A stretch of 64,000 bases of DNA. It comes from Epiperipatus broadwayi. Taxonomy: Eukaryota; Onychophora; Udeonychophora; Euonychophora; Peripatidae. The stretch covers positions 436,001-500,000 of the forward strand of contig JAQFVV010000028.1 of assembly GCA_028023455.1 (NCBI GenBank). The letters run 5' to 3'. Below are positions 11,324 to 22,782 of this stretch, in pieces. The first letter of the stretch is position 1, and every line of letters starts with the position of its first letter. The translations under genes were made by a program, and so were the position numbers. Below the pieces are notes generated by a model that had not been told where the DNA came from, ran no database searches, and worked only from the letters and a program-made list of their open reading frames with translations.

Positions 11324-11504
11324 TTAGTTATATAGATGTGGTTGATAAGTACAAGTTTGAATAAAAGATTTTTTAAAATACATTGGCAATTCTTAGAAAA
11401 AAATAATACATATATAATAATAAAATAGAAATTCAAGGAGAATCACAACATTAGCCAAAAAACAAAATTTTACTAAAATTCTTCCATAACTATGGTTTCA
11501 TCTG

Positions 11505-11605
11505 TCAAGCATTGGTGGTTGAGAGGTCATGACAACTGCTTTACAAGCAGTTGTCCTGGGTTAGTGGATTCGCTTCCTGGCTGATGCTATGACACATGAG
11601 AAAGA
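11505..11605 (+). repeat. tRNA-derived SINE-like fragment
   Basis: It contains a tRNA-like A-box region (GGTTGAGAGGTCATG), an anticodon-arm-like CTGCTTTACAAGCAG, a B-box-like GGATTCGCTTCC and the tail CTGATGCTATGACA followed by A-rich sequence. The same layout occurs at 47,122-47,235, and a related tail at 61,762-61,831 and 35,888-35,957 (minus). Confidence 0.65.
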
Positions 11606-11756
11606 AAAAAACTATGGTTTTATCTATTAACAAATACATATTTTCAAGTGAAATTCAAATATACATACAACATATATATACAAAATAAAATAGCCTTCCC
11701 ATCATTCACTTCAAAAATCTCTCTATATGTATTGCCACTCAGTGCAAGCCGGACAT

Positions 11757-11974
11757 ATTTATGAGATTGATGGACTCCGATTTTAAAAAATATATCATCA
11801 AAGGTTCTTTTATTCTTCTTTTCAATTCTCGTTTTTCATGAAAGATAACTTCTGCTTTTCAAATAATATTTTATGAACTGTATTCCGTTCACAAATATAC
11901 AAAGCTGAGTTTTAATAACTATTTTTAATTTTACTCTTATGAACTCTTTCATTAAGACTTAATTTACTCTGACC
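11757..11974 (-). pseudogene. inverted copy of Penelope GIY-YIG segment
   Basis: The minus strand of this block matches 12,111-12,322 base by base with many substitutions: both start GGTCAGAGTAAATTA, continue GTTCATAAGA and AACTCAGCTTTGTATATT, then CATAAAATATTATTT, and end CCATCAATCTCA. It therefore represents the middle and C-terminal part of the same endonuclease in opposite orientation, heavily degraded by stops. A fragment of family A (GCCACTCAGTGCAAGCC) abuts it at 11,732-11,750. Confidence 0.7.
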
Positions 11975-12053
11975 TTACACCAGGAATTAATAAACTACCA
12001 CAAGCATAGACTTACAATCAATTAACTATAGTTCAAAACAGTCCATTGATTGC

Positions 12054-12360
12054 ATGTCTATTCCCGGGATAGTTTATAAGATTTCTTGCAGTTGTCATAA
12101 AATTTATATAGGTCAGAGTAAATTAGGTCTTGATGAAAAAATGAAAGTTCATAAGACTAGAGTTAAAAATAAATATAATAACTCAGCTTTGTATATTCAT
12201 AAACTGAATACAGGACATAAAATATTATTTAACTATGCAGAGTTATCTTTTATATAAAAAATGAATTGAAAACAAGTGTAAAAGAAACATTTTTTGCATC
12301 TGAAGCCATCAATCTCACGAAGACATTTTTTGATGTTAAAGGAAGTTGGTTTTTGAAATT
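12054..12360 (+). pseudogene. Penelope-like GIY-YIG endonuclease fragment
   Basis: The frame 12,054-12,257 reads PGIVYKISCSCHKIYIGQSK, the GIY-YIG core with the CSC pair typical of Penelope endonucleases, then KMKVHKTRVKNKYNNSALYIHK (the RLKEH and A..EH blocks, partly decayed) and TGHKILF. After a stop, the frame resumes as KETFFASEAINL (12,282 on), the R.TFFASEAI block that carries the glutamate, and ends about 12,350. No reverse transcriptase lies upstream; instead an inverted copy of the same segment is found at 11,757-11,974, so the two form a head-to-head palindrome with a ~135 bp spacer. Inactive remnant. Confidence 0.8.
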
Positions 12361-13133
12361 GGTGTTTAGCAGAATTGCAGATTTCAGACTCAAGCCAACA
12401 GTAATATCACTCTCTATTCAATATGTATAAATTATTAGAAAAATATACATACATATTATACCACCAATAAATATTATTTGATGTATAACTTGGTCAATAA
12501 TGAGCTGGTCATGGTGAATGACAGGAATCACTCCCAGCTGTATATATTAGCTTGCATCATGAGTTCTTCCACTGTACTGGACAGCTTGCATCGAGTTTGT
12601 TAAATGCTCTTCCATCTTTACTAGACAGCTTGCCTTGAGTCTGCCATCATTAGAGCAGCTTCCAGCCCTTCATGGACTTGCCTCACTGCATACATATATT
12701 GGTAGAGAATATAGTAGAAACACCTTTGCTGTTGAAAGTGGTTTCAATGGAGAGCATATTCAGTCATTCAGGTAGACAACCCTTCTCTCTCTTAAGAGTA
12801 CATACTATCATTTAGGTTAGACAGACATTCTCTCTGACTTGTCTCCAAAAAGACTGACTATTTATTGCCAGATCCCTTACCTTACTGGAATCAATTGGAT
12901 TCAAAGAGACTAATCAATAGTAGGATTTTATACACATGTTTACAGATTGGCCATACTTGTTTTTACCCTTTGGCTATGTTTATACATTGGTTGTCCACAT
13001 ATTCATGCATTGATTAGCGGCAATTCATGCTCAATCCAATCAGATAAGGAATGAATCTGGACAAGTTCACTTCTGAAGGTAAGATCAGATATGACAGAAA
13101 TGAATAATGGAAAACTATTTTTTATATACATAA
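12361..13133. other. unassigned moderately GC-richer segment
   Basis: This stretch is less AT-rich than its neighbours and holds a short internal repeat (GACAGCTTGCATCGAGT and GACAGCTTGCCTTGAGT). It has no long ORF and I do not recognise it. It may be the body of a decayed retroelement. Confidence 0.4.
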
Positions 13134-13396
13134 AATGAATAGAAATGGGGAGATAATATCCATTAAATAAAGATAAACTTTAACTTTTGATGTTATTAAG
13201 AAATTATCAATTACTACTAATTAACAATTTTTGAGGCCTTTTACTTCAAAGACACCTAGAAAAGAGGTATTATAGATTAATGAGAAAAGCTTGCTTAGTC
13301 TCAAAAATTGTTAATTAGTAGTAATTGATAATTTTTTTAATATCAAAAGTTAAAATTTATCTCTATTTAATGGATATTATCTCACTTCTATTCATT
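13134..13396. repeat. palindromic element, family E
   Basis: A 263-bp foldback. AATGAATAGAAATGGG, AGATAATATCCATTAAATA, TTTAACTTTTGATGTTA and TCAATTACTACTAATTAAC at the left are each matched by the complement at the right, ending ATTCATT. No ORF. A half copy is at 6,500-6,592. Confidence 0.8.
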
Positions 13397-13454
13397 ATTA
13401 TAATAACAATCCATATAAACATTTAATTTGCACACCCATATATATATATATAAC

Positions 13455-13545
13455 AAGAAATATAATAGTTAATTACTGTTATATTTATTATTTTGGTTAT
13501 AATAGTTTTTAATTAAAGGACACTTTATTTGTATTACATATATAT
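13455..13545. repeat. copy of the repeat flanking the GIY-YIG cassette
   Basis: TTAATTACTGTTATATTTATT, ATAATAGTTTTTAAT and ACACTTTATTTGTATTACATA match 5,893-5,975, beside the endonuclease cassette at 5.3-5.9 kb. Confidence 0.55.
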
Positions 13546-13779
13546 AAATATATGTGTATTTATGTTTAGGTGAATTTAACTTGGAAAGGTTTATTTATTA
13601 ATAGGTAAAACAATGGTTGTGGAGAATTTTAGTAAAATTTTGTTTTTTGGCTAGTGTTGTAATGTTATTTGAATTTCTATTTTATTTATAATTACTAGTT
13701 TAATGTTAAGACAGTATTTCAAATATACTAATGTAAAATCTAACAAATGCTGATGTTTTAATTTCTATCTGATAGAGAG

Positions 13780-13985
13780 AATTGCAGTTATATAATCCAT
13801 ATAATGGTTTGGATTCCAAGAAATTGTAAAAGACCTAGAATGCGTTCACATGTGAGATGGATAGATGAAATAAGAAAGTGTGCTCATGTGGTATGATGAA
13901 GAGAGTAGAAATGGAAAAATTAAACTTGAGGAGACTGTCATCTCGAAGTGTATCAATACTAATTGAAAATGATGATGACAGTAGT
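13780..13985 (+). pseudogene. RTE LINE 3'-end fragment
   Basis: GGTTTGGATTCCAAGAAATTG, CACATGTGAGATGGATAGATG and AAATAAGAAAGTGTG repeat the LINE 3' coding region at 670-745, and the copy ends in an ATGATGATGA tail. Several indels break the frame. Confidence 0.8.
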
Positions 13986-14487
13986 TAAAACCATTCAGTC
14001 ACCCAGGGTTACTTAAAGCAACAATAAAACGACAGGTATGAGAATAAAAGGTTACTGGATTGAAGCTCAGCATGGCAGTTTGGTTCTCAAGTATCCTGTA
14101 ATAAGTTAAGTGTTTGATTATTAAATTATTTTTTCACCAGCCAGTTCATAGTCACAAATTTGTCAGATAAAATAAAGTTTATCTCAACATATAATCTTCT
14201 CAATAAAGTGGAACTCCCTCAATATGGTTATTACAAGTAACTCTCCACAATATGTGAATTAATATACCAAAACATTTCCTGATCATTATATAAAAATGGT
14301 TAATAGAATTAATTCTACTATGCGATTTCACAACACATATTCAACCATTTTGTTCAGAATCTCTGTGACGAGGTCTTAACTCCAAACTTGATAATGGTGG
14401 TATTCATTAAAACAACAATAATTTGAATTATTTTAATTATTACAGAGATATGTTTGTATAATGCAGTATAGTATAAAATTTGTATAG

Positions 14488-14645
14488 ATCTCTGAAGAAG
14501 GTTTCAAATTCAGCTAAAACAATTATAAAAGATTAAATATATCTCCGATGAAGACTAAAGTTCAGTTGAAATAATGATAGATGATTAAAACCAATTTCTA
14601 ATGCTGGCAGCAGATTCAGCCGAAAACATTAAAATGAAAGAACAT
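14488..14645 (+). ncRNA. tandem array of three hammerhead-like motifs
   Basis: Three units about 53-58 nt apart: CTGAAGA at 14,492 with a later AAAAC; CCGATGA at 14,545 with GACT/AGTT as stem II and GAAAT; and a decayed CTGGCAG at 14,604 with CCGAAAAC. Tandem hammerheads are a known feature of Penelope-like element repeats. All three are degenerate, so they are probably inactive relics. Confidence 0.45.
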
Positions 14646-15039
14646 AAACTTGTTAGGAAGAGTTCAAATAAGAAAAATAGGATTTTTGTACTGATAAATT
14701 AATTAAACTTAATATTAAAAATCAAACCATGACTTTGAATTACTTCTTTATATTGTTTATTTACTGTTGTTTTCATTTTATAATGGAAGTATCTGTCTTA
14801 TGATCTTCATGTTTTGACATATCTATTGCATCACCTTCTATTATCTGTCTGAATTACTACATATTTCTTACTCTGTTTTCATGCATGTTTACTTTCTACA
14901 TATAAAATCATAAGTGAAATGAAAATATAAACAAAAAAGTCCTAAACATAAATCTGTTAATGTAAAATAGGAACAAACTGTTGTTAAATCTTGCAGAAAC
15001 AGAATATCTGTAGTAAAAGTATTCTGAAAAAGTATTAAT
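14646..15039. other. AT-rich spacer
   Basis: Nothing recognised. Confidence 0.45.
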
Positions 15040-15053
15040 AATTATTTATTTAA

Positions 15054-15682
15054 AACACTAAACCTCACATGATCACCATTTCTTATGCTTGCTCAAGTTG
15101 TTAAAACAGAGGCAAAACTCTCCACACAGTAGTGCCACTCAGTGCAAGCTAGAGTAATCAATGGATGCAATAAGGTTTGTGCATAAAATCCCTATATAGT
15201 GCTTACTTATTCAATATACCCAGACTAGTTTCTAGCTTGTGATTTTCATCAGTGAGAAGCCTTGGATCTGAGAGCACTGCACCTAGATCTTAGGATCTAA
15301 TGCAACCCTCCAGCAGCCACACTACGAGTCTAAAATTGAAAAGAAAATAATATTTTCAATCCAACTTCATTAGCTTTTATAGTCATATAGGTCTAAAGTA
15401 ATGAGCTTGAAATTATTGTGTTTTCAATTTTAGACTCGTAGTTTTGTTGTTAACTAAAGAGGTAAAAGGTGGCTGCTGGAGGGTTGCATTAGATCCTAAG
15501 ATCTAGGTGCAGTTCTCTCAGGCCTAAAGCTTCTCACTGATGAAAGCTACAAGCTAAAAACTAGTTTGGAGATATTGGATGGGTAGGCACTAGATAGGGA
15601 TTTTATGCACAAACTTTCCTGCATCCATTGATTACTCTGGCTTGCAGTGAGTGGTGCTACTGTATGAAGTTTTGCCTCTGAG
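15054..15682. mobile_element. foldback family A, copy 3, full-length type
   Basis: Perfect 14-bp direct repeats AATTATTTATTTAA lie at 15,040-15,053 and 15,683-15,696. The left arm starts CACATGATCACCATTTCTTATGC and runs through AGTAATCAATGGATGCA, the hammerhead-like core in minus orientation, TCTTAGGATCTAATGCAACC and TTTTCAATCCAA. The right arm repeats these as complements, including a second core in plus orientation (15,537 on, GAAA changed to AAAA). No ORF. It is among the longest family A copies here. Confidence 0.8.
15216..15259 (-). ncRNA. hammerhead-like core, family A copy 3 left arm
   Basis: On the minus strand CTGATGA (15,246-15,252) is followed by 13 nt, GAAA, the palindrome ACTAGT and C as the cleavage nucleotide, then TGGG. 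The core positions are intact; stem II is weak (AAATCACAAGCTA). Confidence 0.5.
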
Positions 15683-15696
15683 AATTATTTATTTAA

Positions 15697-18600
15697 CAAT
15701 ACATTTACTCTGGTCCAATGAAATATATGTTAAAGAAAAAAACATGAAAACAAAACAGACTTTATATATAATTATTGCAGACTTAATTAACATGGTTAAA
15801 ATAGAACTTAATTTTATAAGTAGTTTTTTTAAAATAAATTTCTTTAAATTAACTGTTCTTCCAGAATCATTATGTAGTAACAGAAGTGACAATTGAAAGT
15901 TGGGAAAAGCTTTTTTTTTCAATCTTTCTTTTCTTTGGCAACAACTTTCAGAAAAAGAACTTGGAAATGCATGTCTATCCTAAGAAGTTTTGCAAAAAAA
16001 TATAAGTGATGACTTTATGTAATGCATTAAATTGGGAGAATTTAAAACTCTACATACATATGTTTGATGTCATTCTTTTGTAATTTTATTTAACTTAAAG
16101 GTATATTGTATGGAAAGAAGGGTTATAAATAAGTAGTTTCCCCTAAGCTCTGCTGAGAGGGTGTAAGTAGAGTGAGCCCTGTGATGGGTGTTGAAGGCAA
16201 CAGGGGCCATGCCCTCTAGTATATATATATTAAACATCTCCTAAATATGTAATATATTAACTTTATTTTATTTATGCTCAGAAATTTAGATTTTTATGTG
16301 ATAATATTTGATGAAAGAGAGTTAATTACTTCAAATTTAAGCCACGCTTTTTATTTAAATTTTGAAGATGTAAAATTAGGATGCAGCTTAAATTCAAAGA
16401 AAATATTTTAATATCTTATTTCTGCTGATTTCCTACTTTCCAATATTTGCATCTATAGCTGTTTATTCGGGGGTTCCTCATTATAATTTTTTTTTAAATT
16501 TCTGTTTAAGTAAATAAAAATGTTTATTATTTTTAAATATCTATTATAAAATCATGGTTGTAATTATAAAGATAAAAGACTTTCCTTAGATGAATGTAAT
16601 ATACCTTATGTGTACTGAAATGCAATAAAAAATATATAATTGAATAATGAGAATATCAGTCAGCTAAGTGCTTTTGAGGGCTTTCTATGTCCGCATAGTC
16701 ATAGCATTAGAATGATCATGGGAAAAAATGGTAGTATATTATAACGATCGAAATGAAAGTGAAGATCGAATCTAACCGCAAAAACAATATATGCAACTAC
16801 CAGGGCGCCATCTAGGCATTTGAGCCTAGAAAAATTTATAAAGTAGGCAGATATGCGCTGTTAAGATTCCACTTTATTTAAATATTCCGATCGTTAGCCC
16901 AAGTCACTAGCTCAGCGGAGACGCAGAGATAAAAATCTATAAATTTTAATTTTATATCTTAAATATAAAAGAATAAAAGCCACTGCCAGAAATTAACACA
17001 TAAAAATATTTATTTACGCACATATAAAATAATATTTAAATTTTGAGGAATAAATTTAACGTTTATAATTTTATATTGATCTTTAATTCTAAATTTAAGT
17101 AGATTGCAAATAATGAGTTTACTATTTATTTAGAGGGTCGAGTATGAATGGACTACATAGGTCTGCATTTGAAAAGAAAATATTCTTCCCTGATTTAACC
17201 TTAGGCAACAAATTTCGCAATCAACTGGCGCCAATCCATCTGATACATTCATGTATTCAATGTAGCATGATACGACAACACAAAATACTATATTGTCAGG
17301 AATGTACATCTGAACAATAAGTAGAAATAGAGAAGAGATTGACTCTCCACCAACAGGAATGTGACATCTGTTGGCAAGTAGATCAATAAACAAAAAACTC
17401 CATAGGAATGGACTGCGGTCTTCTGCCGACTTACAAACCCATCCATAGGCAAATAGAGGGTGTGTGGCGTATATCTATAATCCTGCCCGTAGCGGACCTC
17501 ATACTACATCTACTAATTACACAAATATATCCAATCCATTGAACCAATTCAACTACGAAATGAATAACCTAAGATTACCCTCCCTTAATATAACTTTACA
17601 AATCTATACAGCCATTCACGCCCGACTTAAATTTAACATTGAAATACGTTCGCACAGATTTGTTTAAAAATGTTGGGTATAGATCGATTACATAGATTCC
17701 ACGGTCAAAAACATTTCAAAATAAACATAAACGATCAAAATACAAAATGATTGATACCGACAGTCGCAGAGGGAAACTTATAAGTAACCCAATAGTATTC
17801 ACCATAAGATACTTGCGTTGTCACCAATAACTTAAAAGACATCCGAATAAATACATTTTAGATACTCACCGTAAGGTATCATTATTTATCGAATGTCTAT
17901 ATATTTTGATCAAATATGAAAACCAAAATATAATTAACCGCAAACGAATCCATGCAAGCGTCTATAAACAACTTAAATTTCATACATTTAAATAATCTTT
18001 ACAATATATATATAAAAAAAATAGAAATGATGTTTATCAATCGGGAAACATATAATTTTAAACATTATTAATTTGTTTTAAAAACTTAAAAGTCAGATAG
18101 AAGTTCTTATTTTCAGTTATTAATTACTTGCAATTTTAGGAAAATTCTTATTAGATAGACACAATAGTTCATACTTTACGGCTTTAATAGATTGAGAAGT
18201 CCATCTTCGTGATCACTTTCGTAGATTTTGTCCTTTGAAATGAAACTGCGACTTGCCATGCATTTGGTCAGGAACTGTCATCCAGAGGCCTCAACTGGTT
18301 GTCCGGAAAATTAAATTTATTGCAGACTTCCACATCGTGAAAATCTGCAATATAGCTAGTTATAACGATCTATTCATAGTCAGCTCTCAGATAAAAATTT
18401 TAATAATCATTTGGCTTTTATACTTTTCTTAGCCTCTTATCATTTGATCATAGGATTCAATCGGCAATACGTCACTAATCCTCTGGTGTTTCAGTTACGG
18501 TCCATGCTGAATTTCTGGTGTTCGCATTGGTCATTTAATTTCTTTGTACTCTCTTATCTAACGTTTCATCTGACTTTTTAATTAAACAGCTTTTAGATAA

Positions 18601-19925
18601 TTAATAAACAATCATTTCCATTTATAGATTACAGGAATTAATTAATACCTGTTTTTATTTTAACTTACGTTATTTTTTTTTATTAAAATATTTTTATATT
18701 TCAATCTTGTATTTTTTTATTTAAAAAAATACGTTCAAATACTTTTTTTTTTTTATGAAAAAAAATATTTTTAAAGTTTAGCATCTGTGCGAATGTATAC
18801 GTTTAACAATATTTTAATTTTAGCGTTTAGTTTTTTCCTTTTATTTGCAAACTTTTAGGTTTTTATTTTAAATTAATGTAACGACATATTTATATATCGT
18901 TACAATATATATATAAGCAAAAATATATTTAAAACGTATGCAAATTAGAGAGTTCGTTTCTTAGAGAAAGGAAAGCATGATTCCTTTTGGTTTATAGCAT
19001 TGATGTTAGTAGCTATGTGCCAAGCTCATTTAACTTTATGCCTAGAATTATTTCTCTCAATGGAAGTAATTGTGGTAAATAATGATTAAAATGTATGGCC
19101 AGTGATGTTTTGGTAGTCCAAGCAAATTGACTTATAATCAGGCTTATCTTAGGCTCTTCTATGTAGATATCGGTGTTGTGAAAGCTGAATGGAGTGGGAT
19201 GCATGAGACCCACTGTAATATATGGCATTGTACTCAGCCTGGCAGCATACAATCTTGTATATGGGGTTTGATCAGTGTTGAACCCATATTTTTTTCCAAT
19301 TTTAAAATCTTACAGTGGGCATGGTATTATGATCACTGATAGCAATTTATTCAGGGATTCCCTGTTAAAATTTTTCTTTCAGTTCCTATTTAAGTAAATA
19401 AAAATGTTTATTATTTGTCAATACCTATTATATAATCATTTTTATATTTTTTCCAATTTTAAAATCCTATTGCAGCTTAAATTCAACAGTGCCTCAATTT
19501 TGAAGTAATACAGTATATATTATATATGCAAACAAACTAATTAGTTTCCAACCAGTACACCATATATTATATAATGCAAAAGATTAATACAAGTATATAT
19601 ATATCACTAATATTCCACTTGGATTTCAAGACAGCATGTAAGTACAGCAACACTTTAATATCCATACCTGAATGACTATGGTTTCATTACACCTTCCTCC
19701 CCAAGGGTTAAAAACAGATGATTATATGAGCTAGCTTGGTTACAAGGCTCCAATTACTTTCATATTTTTTCCAGTGAATATCATTATTTGTATTAAATTT
19801 TTCACAGTTAGTGAAACAATAATAAGGTGGCATTATTAAATATATAGTGCGACTTAATTGTAAATAATTTTTTTCATTTAATACGTACATTTACATAGTC
19901 ATTTGCCTATATCCAATAAGACATC
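15697..19925. other. long AT-rich interval without recognisable genes
   Basis: Several short open frames occur (for example at 17,130-17,393 minus and 17,464-17,667 plus), but none has motifs or composition suggesting a real protein. Segments at 16,135-16,225, 16,690-16,960, 17,130-17,700 and 18,170-18,560 are less AT-rich and possibly low-copy host DNA. Confidence 0.45.
16135..16215 (+). other. short GC-rich island ending in (TA)n
   Basis: The stretch from TTTCCCCTAAGCTCTGCTGAG to GGGGCCATGCCCTCTAG is followed directly by a TA microsatellite, the layout of a SINE tail. No A or B box is convincing, so it stays unassigned. Confidence 0.35.
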
Positions 19926-20892
19926 ATGGCTACTCTAGTTAAGAAAGCATATGATGATAGTAACATGACCTATGCTAATGTTGTAAGATGTTCACTTGAA
20001 ACCATAAATAATGCTACAGATGCAAACCAGCATAAGAATATGAACCAAACCCCTCTACCAAGATTTCACAAAATTACGATGAGAGATACTGAAAACTTTG
20101 AACTTTTTGTGGACATTGCTTCTGAAAATAACATAAACCCTTCTATTACTTGGACTGAAGAAATGCTACAAAACATTTCTGATACTTTCAGTTCAACAAT
20201 GCCTGTGAGATGTTTTCGCTCCTTCAAATGTTTTTTCACAGATAGGCCTCTTATATTAGCTATTACAGACATTTCATGTTCACTATATAAATTCCCGAGT
20301 GAACTATTATATGTTGCATTGAGCACAAGTAGTATGTGGAATAGTATTTACAAATAACTAGCCACCAACTTTCCAATATATTGTTTTAGAATTTTACGCT
20401 ATGAAACAAAAAAAAAAAAACAGATTCAAAAGACAAATCAACACCCTTGAAACTACATACTTATTATAGTGAATCAACATAGAAAAAATATTATTACAGG
20501 AATACTTAAAAATGCATATCTAAACTATTCACTAAATGATTTTAAAAGCTCTTCGACAACATTTTGAGTTTACAGCCAGTTTATTTTAAAGACATATCAA
20601 TACCAATTTTTGGAAAGAGCTACAAATGTACAGCATTGTTTCAGAATAATGTCGATCCATATACTATACTTATGCAAACTGCTGATCAGGAAGCTACATT
20701 ATTAATATTTATTAGAGATATTAGGGCCCAATGCTTCCAGTATGGCATTCTTGGACATTCAGCAATGAACTGTCCCAATGTAAACACAAGAACTGTAACA
20801 TAATTAATAGATCCAGACCAAAGCAAATTGATACAGATATTAATGCTATTATCTCAGAAAAAGAAAATATTTCAGAAAGAAATAAAGATTAA
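19926..20892 (+). pseudogene. Gag/ORF1-like gene with damaged CCHC zinc knuckle
   Basis: The first frame (19,926-20,357, 143 aa) starts MATLVKKAYDDSNMTYANVVR, resembling the start of retroelement ORF1/Gag-like proteins, and continues with RFHKITMRDTENFELFVDIA and TDRPLILAITDI. After stops and frameshifts (including an A-run at 20,408-20,420), a second frame (20,564-20,803) reads VYFKDISIPIFGKSYKCTALF and QCFQYGILGHSAMNCP. That is a CX2CX4HX4C knuckle in which the second cysteine is replaced by tyrosine. A +1 shift after it reads CKHKNC and runs to about 20,892. Such knuckles bind RNA in retroelement nucleocapsid-like proteins. No reverse transcriptase follows; a family A fragment starts about 100 bp downstream. 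Parent element unknown. Confidence 0.6.
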
Positions 20893-20997
20893 CCTCATAA
20901 GGAAAATAATAATAACAAAGAAAAATAATACAATGATTAAGTAAATCAACAATGACTGCTATTATAAGGTCAATGACAGTTTAGCATCATGTATTGC

Positions 20998-21312
20998 AAA
21001 AGCAGGATGCCAGAAGGCTTGTGCATAAAACCCCCATCTAGTGCCTACTCATCCAATATCCCCAGACTAATTTTTGGTTTGTGGCCCTCATCAGTGAGGA
21101 GCCTTGGATCTGAGAACACTGCATCTAGATCTTAGGATCTAATGCAACCCTCCACCAGCCACCTTTTATCTCTACTTTACAAAACTATGAGTCTTAAACT
21201 GAAAATACCATAATAATCCAAGCTCATTAGCTTATATAATCATATAGGTCTGAACTCAGTTCAGTACCTATACATTTTGGTCTCTTTGATAACCATAGCC
21301 ACCACTATCATA
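20998..21312. mobile_element. family A half copy (copy 4)
   Basis: It contains GGATGCCAGAAGGCTTGTGC, ATCCCCAGACTAATTTTTGG, CCTCATCAGTGAGGAGCC, ATCTTAGGATCTAATGCAACC and the ATACATTTTGGTCTCTTTG end region. It covers one arm only, with no inverted partner. The minus strand keeps CTGATGA but GAAA has become AAAA, so the ribozyme-like core is dead. Confidence 0.75.
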
Positions 21313-22413
21313 ATTACTCAGATTATAAATCTTACTTGTGAATTATATTAAACTGCTTTGAATACATTTATATTCTCAACATTATATTTTGTTATGATAA
21401 AGTACTTATATATATTTGCAGAAATTGCAGTTCTGAAGACTATCGGATAATCAAAACTGTCAGCTATTTTTGAAATTGTGGAATAATAAAATGTTGTATT
21501 TGATTATATAAAATGCATAGAAGAATGTGTTTCTATTGCTTATTTATATTAGTAATAATATAATAATTACTGGTTGAATGACCATGTTAGCATTGCTGCT
21601 AGTCAGCTCAGCAAAACTCAAGAAGGGAAGATAATACTACGTGAAACATTATGTTCTACAACTTGTGTATATTACTAGTAGCTGAATGTATTTGAAAAGA
21701 TATAAACAGTTCGAAATTTTGAAAATACCATTTGACAATCCAACTAGAAAATGGAAATAGTTCAGCATATAATGACAATCACTGATTAATATGTTCCGAT
21801 TTTTTTTTTTACAGCTATAACAAAAAATAATATTTTTCATTTTATATTTCATTCCAGATTAAATGCTAGAACTGTTCAAAGAATACTTTAAAAAGTGACA
21901 TGTCAGAGAAACACATTTTATAACTTCATAATCACATTTTATTATATAATGAAAATAGAAGAGAAACCAGTTTTCTAAAATAATATGGTTCAAGTAATTT
22001 TTTTTCTTTGAATTTTCACAATAAGTTAGTAATGGCTCTCAATTTTGGTAAATATAAAAAGTATTTTCTAATTGACTATTCAAAGATCAAATATAATATG
22101 ACATAGTAAACTAAAAATATCAAGAATTTTTATTTCGTGTACATACATACATACATGTACATAACTAGTTATACATTAATTACAGAGCTATATCTTATAA
22201 TAGTATGAATGAAAACATTTATATCATCTAGTAGCTAATTATTTAATAAAAATATGAGTTATATAATTAAAAAAAAAATGAATTGTGATAATACGAGGTT
22301 TAGAGCATCAATTTCAGAGAGACGATTTTCATCATCTATACCAAGTGCCCAATATCATTAACCGTAAATCAGAAGAGATATAGATCTTAAATACACTAAG
22401 TTTCCTGTTTGCC
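21313..22413. other. AT-rich spacer
   Basis: No gene seen. CTGAAGACTATCGG followed by ATAATCAAAACTGTC at 21,433-21,464 is a very decayed hammerhead-like string. Confidence 0.4.
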
Positions 22414-22500
22414 TTATTTCAAAATGTAAAAGATGAAACATGTTTAATTATTGTGATGCTCTGTTAATAATTGTGTTTCATCTTTCATACTGTGAAATAA
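22414..22500. repeat. small hairpin with 27-bp arms
   Basis: TTATTTCAAAATGTAAAAGA plus TGAAACA (22,414-22,440) pairs with TGTTTCATC and TTTCATACTGTGAAATAA (22,474-22,500), with a few mismatches. Confidence 0.55.
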
Positions 22501-22782
22501 AATGTGTAAAATCTGCTTAATATATATAGGATCTATGCTATTCTGAATTTCAGTTAGTGAGGTTAAAGCTTGACACTTCTGGCAAATAGCATTTTCCTGA
22601 AATTGGTCCTATGAGCCTTGCCTTGGCATAGTTCATAATTAAAAAATTGACTATTACAATCTATTATATACTTTCTAAAAATAAGCTAATGGAGGAAAGT
22701 TAACATAACTCATTTATAATAACGTGTACATACATATGGAAAAGGAATGATGTAAATATGTAAAGTAAATGCCTTATGTTAA

